DNA from: Actinomyces sp. oral taxon 448 str. F0400
GTDB taxonomy: Bacteria; Actinomycetota; Actinomycetes; Actinomycetales; Actinomycetaceae
Assembly: GCF_000220835.1 (NCBI RefSeq)
Contig: NZ_GL985606.1
Coordinates: 921,277 to 958,844, forward strand
Length of the DNA stretch: 37,568 nucleotides
Direction of reading: 5' to 3'
Each line of letters begins with the position of its first letter. Position 1 is the first letter of the stretch. The translations under genes and the position numbers were made by a program. The notes below the pieces were generated by a model. It was not told the DNA's origin. It saw nothing but the letters and a program-made list of their open reading frames with translations, and made no database searches. Shown here piece by piece: positions 30,901 to 37,568 of this stretch.

Positions 30901-33900
30901 GCCCTCCAGGACCAGGTTGTCCCCGTCGGCGTCCAGGTCGTTGGACAGGACGTCCACGGCCACCGTGCGGCCCGGTTTGGCCACGACCGTGTCGTCGGTG
31001 GCGGTCGGGGCCGTGTTGGTCGCCGACGTCGGCGCCACGCCGACGCGCACCGTGGCGCTCGCCTGCGCGCCGAAGCGGTCCTGGACGGTGTAGGTGAACG
31101 TGTCCGTGCCCGTTGTGCCGTCGGTGGGCGTGTAGGTCAGCCAAGTGCTGTCCACCTGCACGGTGCCGCCCGTCGGAGGCTGGTTGAGGCCCACCAGACT
31201 CACCGAGTCGCCGTCGGGATCGATACCGTCCATCGGCACGGTGATGTTGACCGGCGAACCGGCCACCGTGCTCGCCTCCAGGCTCTGCGGGCTGGGGGCG
31301 GTGTTGGCGGCGTCGTCGCGATCGCGCACCTCGACGTCGAGCCGGCCGGTGGCGGTCTGACCCAGCGTGTCGGTGGCGGTGTAGGTCAGCGTCGTACGCC
31401 CCGGAACGTCGCCGGCCTTGATGCGCACGCTGTCCTCGGAGACCCAGGCCGTGCCGAGCGCGTCTCCGGCGGTGCCCAGCTCATCGGACAGGGACAGCGC
31501 CAGACCCGACGGCGAGGTGTCGTTGTTGAGCACGGGCACGGTGACGACGTCGCCCACTCGCACCACGGCCGTGTCGGCCGCCGTGACCGGCACCTGGGCC
31601 TCGCCCGAGGTGATGGGGACGACCGAGACCCGCCCGGTCGCCGTCGAGGCGCCGTTGGAGACCGTGTACTCCAGGTCCACGCTCTGGGGCAGGTTCCCCG
31701 CCGAGGTGATCTCCAGCAGCGAGTGGTCGACGACCGTGACCGTCACGCCCGAATCAGCCGGGGTCGAGGCCGACTGGAGCACGAGGATGCCTCCGGAGGG
31801 GTCGAAGTCGTTGCTCAGCGGGGCGATGGTCACCGACCCGCCCTCGCGCAGCAGAGCGGTGTCATTCTCGGGTACCGGCGGCACCGAGGAGTCGGAAGCG
31901 GCGATGACGTCGACGCGCACGATCCCCTTGGCCACCGCCGCGCCGGCCGTGACGTCGTAGCCCAGGTAGTAGGTTCCCGCCGCCTCGGCGGTGAACGTGA
32001 CGGTCCCCGCCTGGCGGTTGATCTCGGCGGTGGTGCCGGCGGGCGGGTCGTCCAGACCGGCCAGGCTCAGCGGTTCGCCACTGGGGGAGGTGTCGTTGTC
32101 CAGGGGGGAGAAGAGCGCCTGCGTGCCGGCGACGACCTGAACGTGGTCGGCGTTGGCGATCGGCTCGGCCGCCTCGGCGGGCTGGACGTCCACGTCGACC
32201 GTTCCCGCGGTCGTCTCGCGCCCGTCGGAGACGACCACCGTCAGCGGACGGGTGCCGGGCGCGCCCGTCAGGTCGCGCACGGCGACCGTGCCCTCGTTCG
32301 TCGTGCGCACATCCATGCCCTCGCCCTGGGCGGAGACCAGGTAGAGGGTGTCGCCGTCGGGGTCCTGCCAGGCGCTCAGCACACCGGCAGAGGCGGAGGC
32401 CGAGCCCGAGACCACGATCTTCGGGGTCGTGATCTGCTCGGGCGCGGTGTTGACGTCCCAGGGGTGCACGTCGACGGTGGCCACGGCCGAGTCGCTCAGG
32501 CCCCGCCCGTCGTCGGCCGTGTAGGGCACCGTGATGGTGCCGGCGGCGTCGTCGGCGACTTCCATGCGCAGGGCCAGGCCCTCCTGGGCCTGATCCACCC
32601 GGGCGTTCGCGGCCCCCTCGCCGGGAATGGCGGTGAGCACGTCGCCGTCCTGGTCGGAGTCGTTGGCCAGTACCGGTAGGACGGTGGAGCGGCCGGGGCG
32701 GACCCCGAAGGAGTCGTCGACGGCCTCGGGCGCGTGGTTCTCCTCGGTGCGCTCGGGCAGGGTCTGGGATTCGGTGGTCTGCGCCGAGTCGTCCTTGTCA
32801 TCCGCCGTCTCGTCGGTCTGCGAGGTCACGTCCGTCCAGTTCTCGACCAGGACGAGCTCGTCGTCGGGCAGCCATACGGTGCCCTCGGCGATGTCGTTGA
32901 GGACGATGGCGTCCCGGTTGACGCGGAAGACCGGGGCGGCGGACGAGGCGAGCCTGTCGTCGTGACGGGTCTCGACGGCCCCTGCGCACTGGCGTACGAA
33001 CTGGCCCGACCCCGACCAGGCGGAGTACGCGCACTCGCCCAGGCGCACCGGGGCGGCGGCCACGCCGTCGACCGGTTCGCCATCCTCGCTCGCCGGCAGA
33101 CTCGTGGAGCCCGAGCCGTCCAGGTTCACGGACATCAGATGCGTGCGGGAGGCCACCAGGACGGTGTCGGAGGCGGGGCCCGGCTGCTGGAGGGTCAGCC
33201 CGGCCTCGCCCAGGTCGAGGGTCCTGCCGCCGGGCAGGTGGAGCACGCCCGTGCCGCGCTCCAGGACGATGGTGTCCCCGCCGACGGCGGTCACGGCGAC
33301 GTCGGTTCCCGCAGTCAGCGAGGCCGATTCGCTGTCGGCCTCTGCCCAGCCGGCGCCGCGCACCGGAACGGTCGTGATCGTGTCGGTCTTGGGGGACACG
33401 GCGTGGACGGATCCGTCCGTCCCGGCGACCGCCACGACGTCGGGCTGGTTCTCGATCAGCGCGGGCGCCGAGGACAGCGAGCCGACGGCGTCGACCGAGG
33501 AGGCCCGCACGGTCCCTTCAGCCGGGTCCGCGGCGATGACCCGGTCGGCGCCCTGGGAGACGGCGGCGCCGCTGGTCAGCGGCGTGCCGGTGGACAGGGA
33601 GACGGTCGTGGGGTCCACTGCGGAGACGGTGGAGGAGGCCGTGTCCGGGACCAGGACGTGGTCGGCGCTCTGGGTGACGTCGAAGTTGGCCGAGGTAGTG
33701 CGGATGGCGCCGTCGACCTGGCGGGAGGGGTAGTTCAGGCGCGCTACGAGGTGCTGGGAGGTGCTGGTGACCCACACGCCGCCGTCGTCGAGTTCGACAT
33801 CGGCCTGCGAGGCGCCCTCGTGCAGCCAGGCGGCGGCGGCCAGGGCCGCGAGCATGAGAGCCGCGGCGGCCGTGGAGACCCGGCGCCGGGTCGTGCGCGT

Positions 33901-33957
33901 CCCGCGGGCCGCACGGGTGCGGGGGCGTCGCGGGGAGGGCAGGGGCACGGCCCTCAC
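27973..33957 (-). CDS. Giant surface protein: propeller-like region, Ig/cadherin-like repeats and FN3 domains
   Basis: The 1,994-residue protein has a basic N-terminus and one helix (about 27-45, STAAAALMLAALAAAAWL) that anchors it or acts as a signal. Residues 50-400 look like a beta-propeller of short repeats (WVTSTSQHLVARLN, VLVPDTASSTVSAVDP). About eleven repeats of roughly 95 residues follow, starting near 405, 500, 600, 690, 790, 885, 980, 1075, 1165, 1265 and 1360; most contain VLxND(S/T)DxDGD-type loops typical of bacterial Ig/cadherin-like tandem domains. About five FN3 domains start near 1460, 1550, 1637, 1720 and 1804. The last 90 residues are Cys-containing. The GTG at 33957 overlaps the upstream stop (GTGA); GTG 33948, with AGAGG before it, is an alternative. 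No sortase motif is seen. It matches the FN3 gene of the bifidobacterial PFNA cluster. Confidence 0.88.
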   Translation of the reverse strand: MRAVPLPSPRRPRTRAARGTRTTRRRVSTAAAALMLAALAAAAWLHEGASQADVELDDGGVWVTSTSQHLVARLNYPSRQVDGAIRTTSANFDVTQSADHVLVPDTASSTVSAVDPTTVSLSTGTPLTSGAAVSQGADRVIAADPAEGTVRASSVDAVGSLSSAPALIENQPDVVAVAGTDGSVHAVSPKTDTITTVPVRGAGWAEADSESASLTAGTDVAVTAVGGDTIVLERGTGVLHLPGGRTLDLGEAGLTLQQPGPASDTVLVASRTHLMSVNLDGSGSTSLPASEDGEPVDGVAAAPVRLGECAYSAWSGSGQFVRQCAGAVETRHDDRLASSAAPVFRVNRDAIVLNDIAEGTVWLPDDELVLVENWTDVTSQTDETADDKDDSAQTTESQTLPERTEENHAPEAVDDSFGVRPGRSTVLPVLANDSDQDGDVLTAIPGEGAANARVDQAQEGLALRMEVADDAAGTITVPYTADDGRGLSDSAVATVDVHPWDVNTAPEQITTPKIVVSGSASASAGVLSAWQDPDGDTLYLVSAQGEGMDVRTTNEGTVAVRDLTGAPGTRPLTVVVSDGRETTAGTVDVDVQPAEAAEPIANADHVQVVAGTQALFSPLDNDTSPSGEPLSLAGLDDPPAGTTAEINRQAGTVTFTAEAAGTYYLGYDVTAGAAVAKGIVRVDVIAASDSSVPPVPENDTALLREGGSVTIAPLSNDFDPSGGILVLQSASTPADSGVTVTVVDHSLLEITSAGNLPQSVDLEYTVSNGASTATGRVSVVPITSGEAQVPVTAADTAVVRVGDVVTVPVLNNDTSPSGLALSLSDELGTAGDALGTAWVSEDSVRIKAGDVPGRTTLTYTATDTLGQTATGRLDVEVRDRDDAANTAPSPQSLEASTVAGSPVNITVPMDGIDPDGDSVSLVGLNQPPTGGTVQVDSTWLTYTPTDGTTGTDTFTYTVQDRFGAQASATVRVGVAPTSATNTAPTATDDTVVAKPGRTVAVDVLSNDLDADGDNLVLEGTPVCDDDALGVSVRSNRVILNLPATEGVRTVRYIVSDSRGGTDTGTLTVDVRADAPQASPIGVDDYVTVDKVEADGSVTVPVLDNDSDADGSPWDLTLTTDDPNAQVIDGQSIRATVGDQRQFVLYTVTDVDGLTGHAVVVVPARSELRPRLNSSAVPVRIPPDRTSDVDLSSFILSRAGTSLSVTDPSALRTGTGLESAAVGGNGGALSLTPTTGFTGQTSVTLTVADGTGDDALSSTLTLPVLVESSTNTAPVLTPTQISVAPGEGAVTADLAAMTKDADGDRLSFSASSPSAGFDADLSGSILSVKAADDASIGTTGSTTVAVDDGTNPPVSAEIPLRVVDSTKPLMTTTPVMLVSDGSPVTVDVASLVTNPFPDKPITLSGEASVTSGQGTVTTSGTTLTISPAAGFTGRLVVGYGVLDATGSAARGVSGTVTVTVAGVPDAPVGVSAEPQGSSAMTVTWSPGADHGAPVTSYTVTEVDGAGSWTCTGSPCLASGLSAGGSYSFQVVATNAAGSSAPSAASAPRALSVTPSAPTGVTLAGGQGQVTASWAPVSAGGWDVTYEVELSDGQTQTTAGTSASFSVSPGSYVAAVRAVLASSGASQWAMSNAAGPWSPPGRPSVRQESGGVTVSWNSAGAGSGVIYTVNVSGDATTSVGAGSGSSAFVPLSPGSYSVTVTASQGGSSATSPSADVQVTGAPPAPSVPVIAAYGASGTLEIATPATAVTGNGWNANDLDVQYSVGRGWTSGTTLTGLRNGTEYTVYARTVASDGSVSASVTGNSATPYGPPGTPSVTCSPSGTSVSCSFTPADTGGRPVSYQQANSAAGDGATSVPAGGTGPLYDVGPGESATWCVRAFNDAGSSGWSCDSATANGVAIGTERSFQITTNTPEAACSEQDYQETGFFRGWCWRIVLDVSGFNPNSNVSCSYQYRDRQDGDLKSYTGTFTVNSGGGARHVFPHRSPNPDLGVTCTQQ

Positions 33958-34397
33958 CTCTTGTCCGGCACGGGGGTGCGCGCGGCGACCTCCTGAGCGA
34001 GCACTCGGCGCAGCATCGTCGAGGAGGTGGTGGGGGTGTAGGGCAGATAGACGACCCGCGCCCCCACCTCGGCGATCTGCGACTCCAGCGCGCGGCCTTT
34101 GCCGGTGCCCTCCCAGTCGGTGCCCTTGAACAGGACGTCGAAGGGGGAACGGCGCCAGGCCAGGCGCTTGTCCTGGTCGAGATCCGGCACGACGGCGTCG
34201 ACCATCCGCAGTGCGCCCACGAGCGCCATGCGCTCGGCGTGGGGCACGATGGGGCGACGGCCCTTCATGCGCTCCAAGGAGTCGTCGGTGGCGACGCCGA
34301 CGACGAGGCGGTCGCACCGGGCGGCCGCCGACGTGAGAATGTTGAGGTGTCCGATGTGGAGCATGTCGAAGCCACCGGGCACGTAGCCGGTGAGCAT
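33954..34397 (-). CDS. Glycerol-3-phosphate cytidylyltransferase-like nucleotidyltransferase
   Basis: The 147-residue protein opens MLTGYVPGGFDMLHIGHLNIL, with the HxGH nucleotide-binding motif, and has KGTDWEG and VVYLPYTPTTSSTMLRR, the counterparts of the TagD motifs DDWEG and the ISTT block. TagD makes CDP-glycerol from CTP and glycerol-3-phosphate; the related RfaE2 family is a less close alternative. The ATG shares a base with the stop of the sugar transferase gene (TGATG) and the stop overlaps the giant FN3 gene start (GTGA). So it couples polysaccharide synthesis to the surface protein operon. The frame extends further upstream, but that part only shadows the neighbour. Confidence 0.85.
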   Translation of the reverse strand: MLTGYVPGGFDMLHIGHLNILTSAAARCDRLVVGVATDDSLERMKGRRPIVPHAERMALVGALRMVDAVVPDLDQDKRLAWRRSPFDVLFKGTDWEGTGKGRALESQIAEVGARVVYLPYTPTTSSTMLRRVLAQEVAARTPVPDKR

Positions 34398-35866
34398 CAG
34401 TAGGCTCCCCGTCCCCCGACGACGGCTTTCAGCGTGCCCGCGAGAATCTCCACATCGAGATGTCCGCCACGGTTCTCCACGTAGTGGCGGTCCAAGGCCA
34501 CCGTGGAGTCCCAGGATAGGTCCGAGCGCCCCGAGATCTGCCACAGGCCGGTCAGACCCGGCTTGACCAGGAGGCGGCGCCGGGCCTCGGCGTCGTACTC
34601 GGCCACCTCATGGGGCAGAGCCGGCCTGGGACCGACCAGGCTCATGTCCCCGCGCACGACGTTGATGAGTTGGGGCAGCTCGTCCAGCGAGGTGCGGCGC
34701 AGCACACGGCCCACCCGGGTGATGCGGGGGTCCTGCCGGTCCTTGAACAGGACCTTGTTGCCGGCGTCCCCGCCGGCGGCGACGACGGCCGCGCGGCGCG
34801 CGTCGGCGTCGACGTACATGGAGCGCAGTTTGACCATGGTGAACGGCCTGCCCCTCTCGCCCACGCGGGTCTGGGTGTAGAAGGCGGGCCCGGGGGAGTC
34901 CAGGCGGACCGCGGCCGCGGCGATGAGGAGGATCGGGCCGGCGAGGGTGAGGAGGAGAGCGCCGACGAGGCGGTCGACGACGTCCTTACTCACCAGCCGC
35001 ACCCGGCGCAGTCTGACGTCGATCAGGCCGCTCCAGCCGTGGGTCACCGGCAGTCCGCGCATGCGGCCGGGGACCACGTCCTGCAGTCCGGGGGCGACGA
35101 CGAGGCGGGCGGGGGTCGCCTCCAGAGCGCGCATGACCGAGACCAGTGAGTCCGGCGTGACCCCGCCGAGGGTCATGACGACGTCGATGTGCTCGGAGTG
35201 GACCGTGTGGCGGATCGAGTCGACGTCGCCCAGGGGTGCGGCCGAGGGCGAGCGACCGGTGGTGGCCGACAGGTAGCCGACGACGAGGAAGCCGTCACCG
35301 GGGTGGCGGTGCAGCTGGCGCAGGATGACCTCGGCCCCGGTGCCCATGACGATCAGGGTGCGGCGCAGTCCGTGGCCGTCCATGCGGCAGCGGCGCAGCC
35401 AGGCGCTCTCGACGACGCGGCTGGCGATGGCCAGGGCGGCCTGGACGACCAGCGGCACGAGGATGGAGGTCGGCGTCGTGGCGGGCGAAAGCGCCTGCAC
35501 CAGGATGATGGCCAGCGGAGCGGCCACCACGGCGGCGGCCAGCACGTGGCCCCAGCCGGAGCGGGCCTGGTCGATGACGTCGACCCGCAGCGCCCCGAGG
35601 GCCCACGAGAGCAGCATCATGATCATGCCGTCCGCGGCGGCCGTGAGGATCCCGCCGACGCCGTCGGCCGTGCGCAGTGCCGTGGGCAGCATGACGGCGG
35701 CCAGGTCCCCCAGGACGAGCCAGGTGAGCAGGTCGCGGCGCATGACCGGCCAGGAGGTGAAGGTCGGCGAGTCCAGCGAGGGCAGGGAGCCGCGCGCGCC
35801 CGCCCGCAGCGAGCGCCTCGTCGTGACGAGGCGCCGTGTGGGCTGAGGCGGGATTGTGGGCGTCAA
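34397..35866 (-). CDS. Polyprenyl-phosphate sugar-1-phosphate transferase (exopolysaccharide priming enzyme)
   Basis: The 489-residue protein has four or five N-terminal helices (about 40-145), a cytosolic CoA-binding-like domain (RRTLIVMGTGAEVILRQLHRHP...GYLS), then one helix (about 295-320) and the catalytic sugar transferase domain with KLRSMYVDADARR, LRRTSLDELPQLINV, GDMSLVGPRPALP, and KPGLTGLWQISGRS, all hallmarks of the WcaJ/WbaP family. It moves a sugar phosphate from a nucleotide sugar to undecaprenyl phosphate to start a surface glycan. The start is TTG at 35866 with GGAG five bases before; the next in-frame ATG lies within the membrane region, so it is less likely. It is the first gene of the minus-strand chain ending at 21905. 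Confidence 0.92.
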   Translation of the reverse strand: MTPTIPPQPTRRLVTTRRSLRAGARGSLPSLDSPTFTSWPVMRRDLLTWLVLGDLAAVMLPTALRTADGVGGILTAAADGMIMMLLSWALGALRVDVIDQARSGWGHVLAAAVVAAPLAIILVQALSPATTPTSILVPLVVQAALAIASRVVESAWLRRCRMDGHGLRRTLIVMGTGAEVILRQLHRHPGDGFLVVGYLSATTGRSPSAAPLGDVDSIRHTVHSEHIDVVMTLGGVTPDSLVSVMRALEATPARLVVAPGLQDVVPGRMRGLPVTHGWSGLIDVRLRRVRLVSKDVVDRLVGALLLTLAGPILLIAAAAVRLDSPGPAFYTQTRVGERGRPFTMVKLRSMYVDADARRAAVVAAGGDAGNKVLFKDRQDPRITRVGRVLRRTSLDELPQLINVVRGDMSLVGPRPALPHEVAEYDAEARRRLLVKPGLTGLWQISGRSDLSWDSTVALDRHYVENRGGHLDVEILAGTLKAVVGGRGAY

Positions 35867-36190
35867 GGCTTCTCCGTGAAGGCGTTGTGGCCGATGATCG
35901 GCGTGCTGTTCGTGCTGAATGCTGTTGTGCTGCTTGTGCTGCTCTGTCGTGTCCGTCGTGCGCGTGCTGTCTGTTCTGCTGCTGTGTCTCTGTCGTCCGT
36001 CCGCCGTCGGTGGGAGCCCGTGAGTGCCCTCCCGGGCTCACGGGCGTCCTTCGCGTCTCCGCCGGGGACGGTTGTTCTGGCAATGCTACCGTGACCCTGC
36101 CGGTGGTCGTGACGCCCGTGAGAGGAGTCACCAGCTTATCCGTTCGTTAGCCTTCACCCCCACACTACCGCTTCTCGAGGAGACCTGTTC
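35867..36190. promoter_or_regulatory. Divergent promoter region with a CA-rich leader
   Basis: These 324 bases lie between the divergent sugar transferase and flippase genes. On the minus strand about 35895-36000 is a run of imperfect CAGCA/ACAGCA units; on the plus strand the same bases read TGCTG. It is the leader of the sugar transferase message and should fold poorly. No clear -10/-35 pair was found for either gene. CGAGGAGA before 36191 is the flippase ribosome site. Confidence 0.5.
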
Positions 36191-37568
36191 ATGACTCGGA
36201 CCCGCTCGGCACCCTCTCCGGGGTCCTCCTCAGGGTCGTGGGCGCCGGTGCGCCGCGCGGCGATGGCCAAGGTCGTCGTCATGGGGGCGGCCGGGGTGTT
36301 CGGACTCATCAATACCCGGCTCATCATCGGCCACTTCGGGCCCGACTCCTACGCCCAGTACGGGTTGCTCGCCACCTTCCCCAGCCTCATGCCCTTCACG
36401 GATCTAGGCATCGGTGCCGTCATCCTCAACGCGGTGGCGGGGTCGAGCGATCTTCATCACGATGCGGTCGTGCGACGGGTCCTGACCACTGCCATCCGAG
36501 TGCTCCTCAGCTTCGCGTTGATCATCGCCACCGTTGGGGTCGTTCTCGGACTGCTGGGCCTGTGGCCCTCGCTGCTGGGCGCCAAGCTCATGGACGGCGG
36601 CGGGGTGACCGCGACCCTGTGCCTGCTGGTGTACGCCGCCGCCCTGCCGCTGAGCGTCGGGCAGCGGGTGGTCGTGGGGATGGGGCGCTCGGCCACGCAG
36701 GTCATCAGCCAGGGGATCGTCTCCCCGGCCCTGACCTGCATGCTGCTGCTCGCCGTCGTCACCCGTCTGGAGGCCGGCAACAGCGTGCCGGTGATGTCCT
36801 ACGTGGCCAACACGTTCGTCTCGATCATCTGCATAGTCGTGGCCTGGCGGGCCACCGGGCCCCTGCTGGGCGAGGCGCTGCGCGACGTGCCCCGGTTGCG
36901 GCGGGCGCGCGGGGTCAAGATCATCGACACCGCGGCGCCCTCGCTTCTGCAGTCCCTGGTCATCCCCATCGCCTTCCAGACCGACCGCCTGCTCCTGTCC
37001 CACCGCGGGGTCGGCCAGGCCCTGGCGCAGTACCAGCTCGCCCAGCAGCTGTTCGGCCTGCTCACCCAGACGGTCGCTGTGACGGGCATAGCGATGTGGC
37101 CCCACTTCGCCAAGGCGCGCGCCCAGGGGCGGATCGAATCCCCCTTCCGGGCGGCCGGCGCTTTCGCCGGCCTGGGCGCGGGCCTGGGCCTCGCTCTGCT
37201 TGTGGTCACGCCGTGGGTCACGCCGTTCCTGTCCGACGGGAAGTTCGAGCTGCCGATGACGCTGCTGGTCGCCAACGTCGCCAACGTCGTCGTCGAGGCC
37301 GCCAAGCAGCCGCTGGGCATGTACATGACCGACCCGCGGGGGCTGCGCGCCCAGGTGGTGCCGGTGCTCGTCGTCGTGGTGATGAACCTGGCGCTGTCCT
37401 GGGTGCTCATCCCGCCTCTGGGGGCGGCGGGGCCGCTCATCGGCTCCGTGGTCTCCGTCATCGTGTGCCAGCTCGTGCCTTACTCGCTGTGGGTGGCCCG
37501 CGACCTGCGTCGCCTCCGCGGCCGAGAGGGAGGAGACGGCGGCCGGGGGCCGGCGGGCCCCGGAGCCG
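36191..37568 (+). CDS. Wzx-type polysaccharide flippase (3' end outside window)
   Basis: The open frame of 459 codons continues past the end of the window without a stop. It has ten or more hydrophobic helices, and the early region MAKVVVMGAAGVFGLINTRLIIGHFGPDSYAQY is typical of the MOP/oligosaccharide flippase superfamily, as are VISQGIVSPALTCMLLL and the late EAAKQPLGMYMTDPRG. Wzx proteins move lipid-linked sugar units across the membrane, the step that follows the priming reaction of the neighbouring transferase. GAGGAG precedes the ATG. The C-terminal part seen so far turns Arg/Gly-rich, so the end may be near. Name is by fold and context; the polymer is unknown. Confidence 0.85.
   Translation, partial: MTRTRSAPSPGSSSGSWAPVRRAAMAKVVVMGAAGVFGLINTRLIIGHFGPDSYAQYGLLATFPSLMPFTDLGIGAVILNAVAGSSDLHHDAVVRRVLTTAIRVLLSFALIIATVGVVLGLLGLWPSLLGAKLMDGGGVTATLCLLVYAAALPLSVGQRVVVGMGRSATQVISQGIVSPALTCMLLLAVVTRLEAGNSVPVMSYVANTFVSIICIVVAWRATGPLLGEALRDVPRLRRARGVKIIDTAAPSLLQSLVIPIAFQTDRLLLSHRGVGQALAQYQLAQQLFGLLTQTVAVTGIAMWPHFAKARAQGRIESPFRAAGAFAGLGAGLGLALLVVTPWVTPFLSDGKFELPMTLLVANVANVVVEAAKQPLGMYMTDPRGLRAQVVPVLVVVVMNLALSWVLIPPLGAAGPLIGSVVSVIVCQLVPYSLWVARDLRRLRGREGGDGGRGPAGPGA

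Noticed and set aside
30490-32679. Plus-strand frame of 729 codons opposite the giant FN3 gene
   Set aside because: Mirror of a repeat-rich coding strand; no recognisable motif and Val/Gly/Arg-rich.
33958-34317. N-terminal extension of the giant FN3 protein to 2,114 residues
   Set aside because: It overlaps the TagD-like gene and places the signal helix 150 residues inside; starts at 33957 or 33948 are better.
35836-36150. Plus-strand Cys-rich small protein
   Set aside because: The Cys runs come only from the TGCTG repeat read in one frame; there is no ribosome site or family resemblance.
1-37568. tRNA, rRNA, insertion sequence or phage genes
   Set aside because: No such gene, transposase or integrase was recognised on either strand; short RNAs cannot be excluded without a covariance search.

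Overview
The window is 37.6 kb of very GC-rich DNA with strong third-position GC bias, GTG/TTG starts, TAGNNT-type -10 boxes and a chain of actinobacterial gene families (panC-panD-lysS, DivIVA-motif protein, LutABC, RDD/FHA proteins, PASTA-less Ser/Thr kinase, MoxR-DUF58-transglutaminase). It most resembles an Actinomycetaceae-type actinobacterium (Actinomyces/Schaalia-like); that placement is inference, since no rRNA or tRNA gene is present. Everything here was read by eye from the sequence; no database search was possible.

Layout. (1) 1-2.6 kb, plus strand: the end of panC, then panD and lysS, the latter two apparently read from leaderless or near-leaderless promoters. (2) 2.6-17.5 kb, all minus strand: a four-repeat DivIVA-motif protein; a peptide (POT) transporter split by a frameshift; an FMN lactate dehydrogenase (lldD-like); a polyol block (P-loop kinase, mannitol dehydrogenase, and a decayed MFS polyol permease); the lutABC lactate-oxidation operon; a frameshifted YwqG/DUF1963 gene; a lactate permease; and one unknown gene. 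Three genes in this stretch are broken. The intact ones make a lactate-catabolism neighbourhood: uptake (LctP) plus two different oxidation systems (LldD and LutABC).

(3) 17.6-21.9 kb, plus strand: RDD-FHA protein, FHA/zinc-ribbon protein and a membrane Ser/Thr kinase whose outer domain looks like a single fibronectin-III fold. (4) 21.9-35.9 kb, minus strand and convergent with the kinase: a chain of eight tightly packed genes. In transcription order they are polyprenyl-phosphate sugar transferase, TagD-like cytidylyltransferase, a roughly 1,990-residue surface protein (propeller-like region, about eleven Ig/cadherin-like repeats, about five FN3 domains), MoxR ATPase, DUF58 protein, transglutaminase-like membrane protein and a second RDD-FHA protein. 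Start/stop overlaps (TGATG, GTGA) tie most of them together. (5) From 36.2 kb, plus strand: a Wzx-type flippase running off the end, divergent from the sugar transferase.

Blocks 3 and 4 resemble the kinase/FN3/AAA/DUF58/transglutaminase (PFNA) cluster known from bifidobacteria, but here joined to polysaccharide genes, with extra FHA proteins and without a visible PP2C phosphatase. Three points stand out: the transglutaminase core lacks the catalytic Cys and His, the second RDD-FHA protein carries a GarA-like VDTTS motif, and the FHA/zinc-ribbon protein repeats an acidic Thr motif. A working model is a phospho-signalling system in which an envelope-sensing kinase phosphorylates FHA partners that are co-encoded with the assembly machinery of a giant surface protein and a surface glycan.
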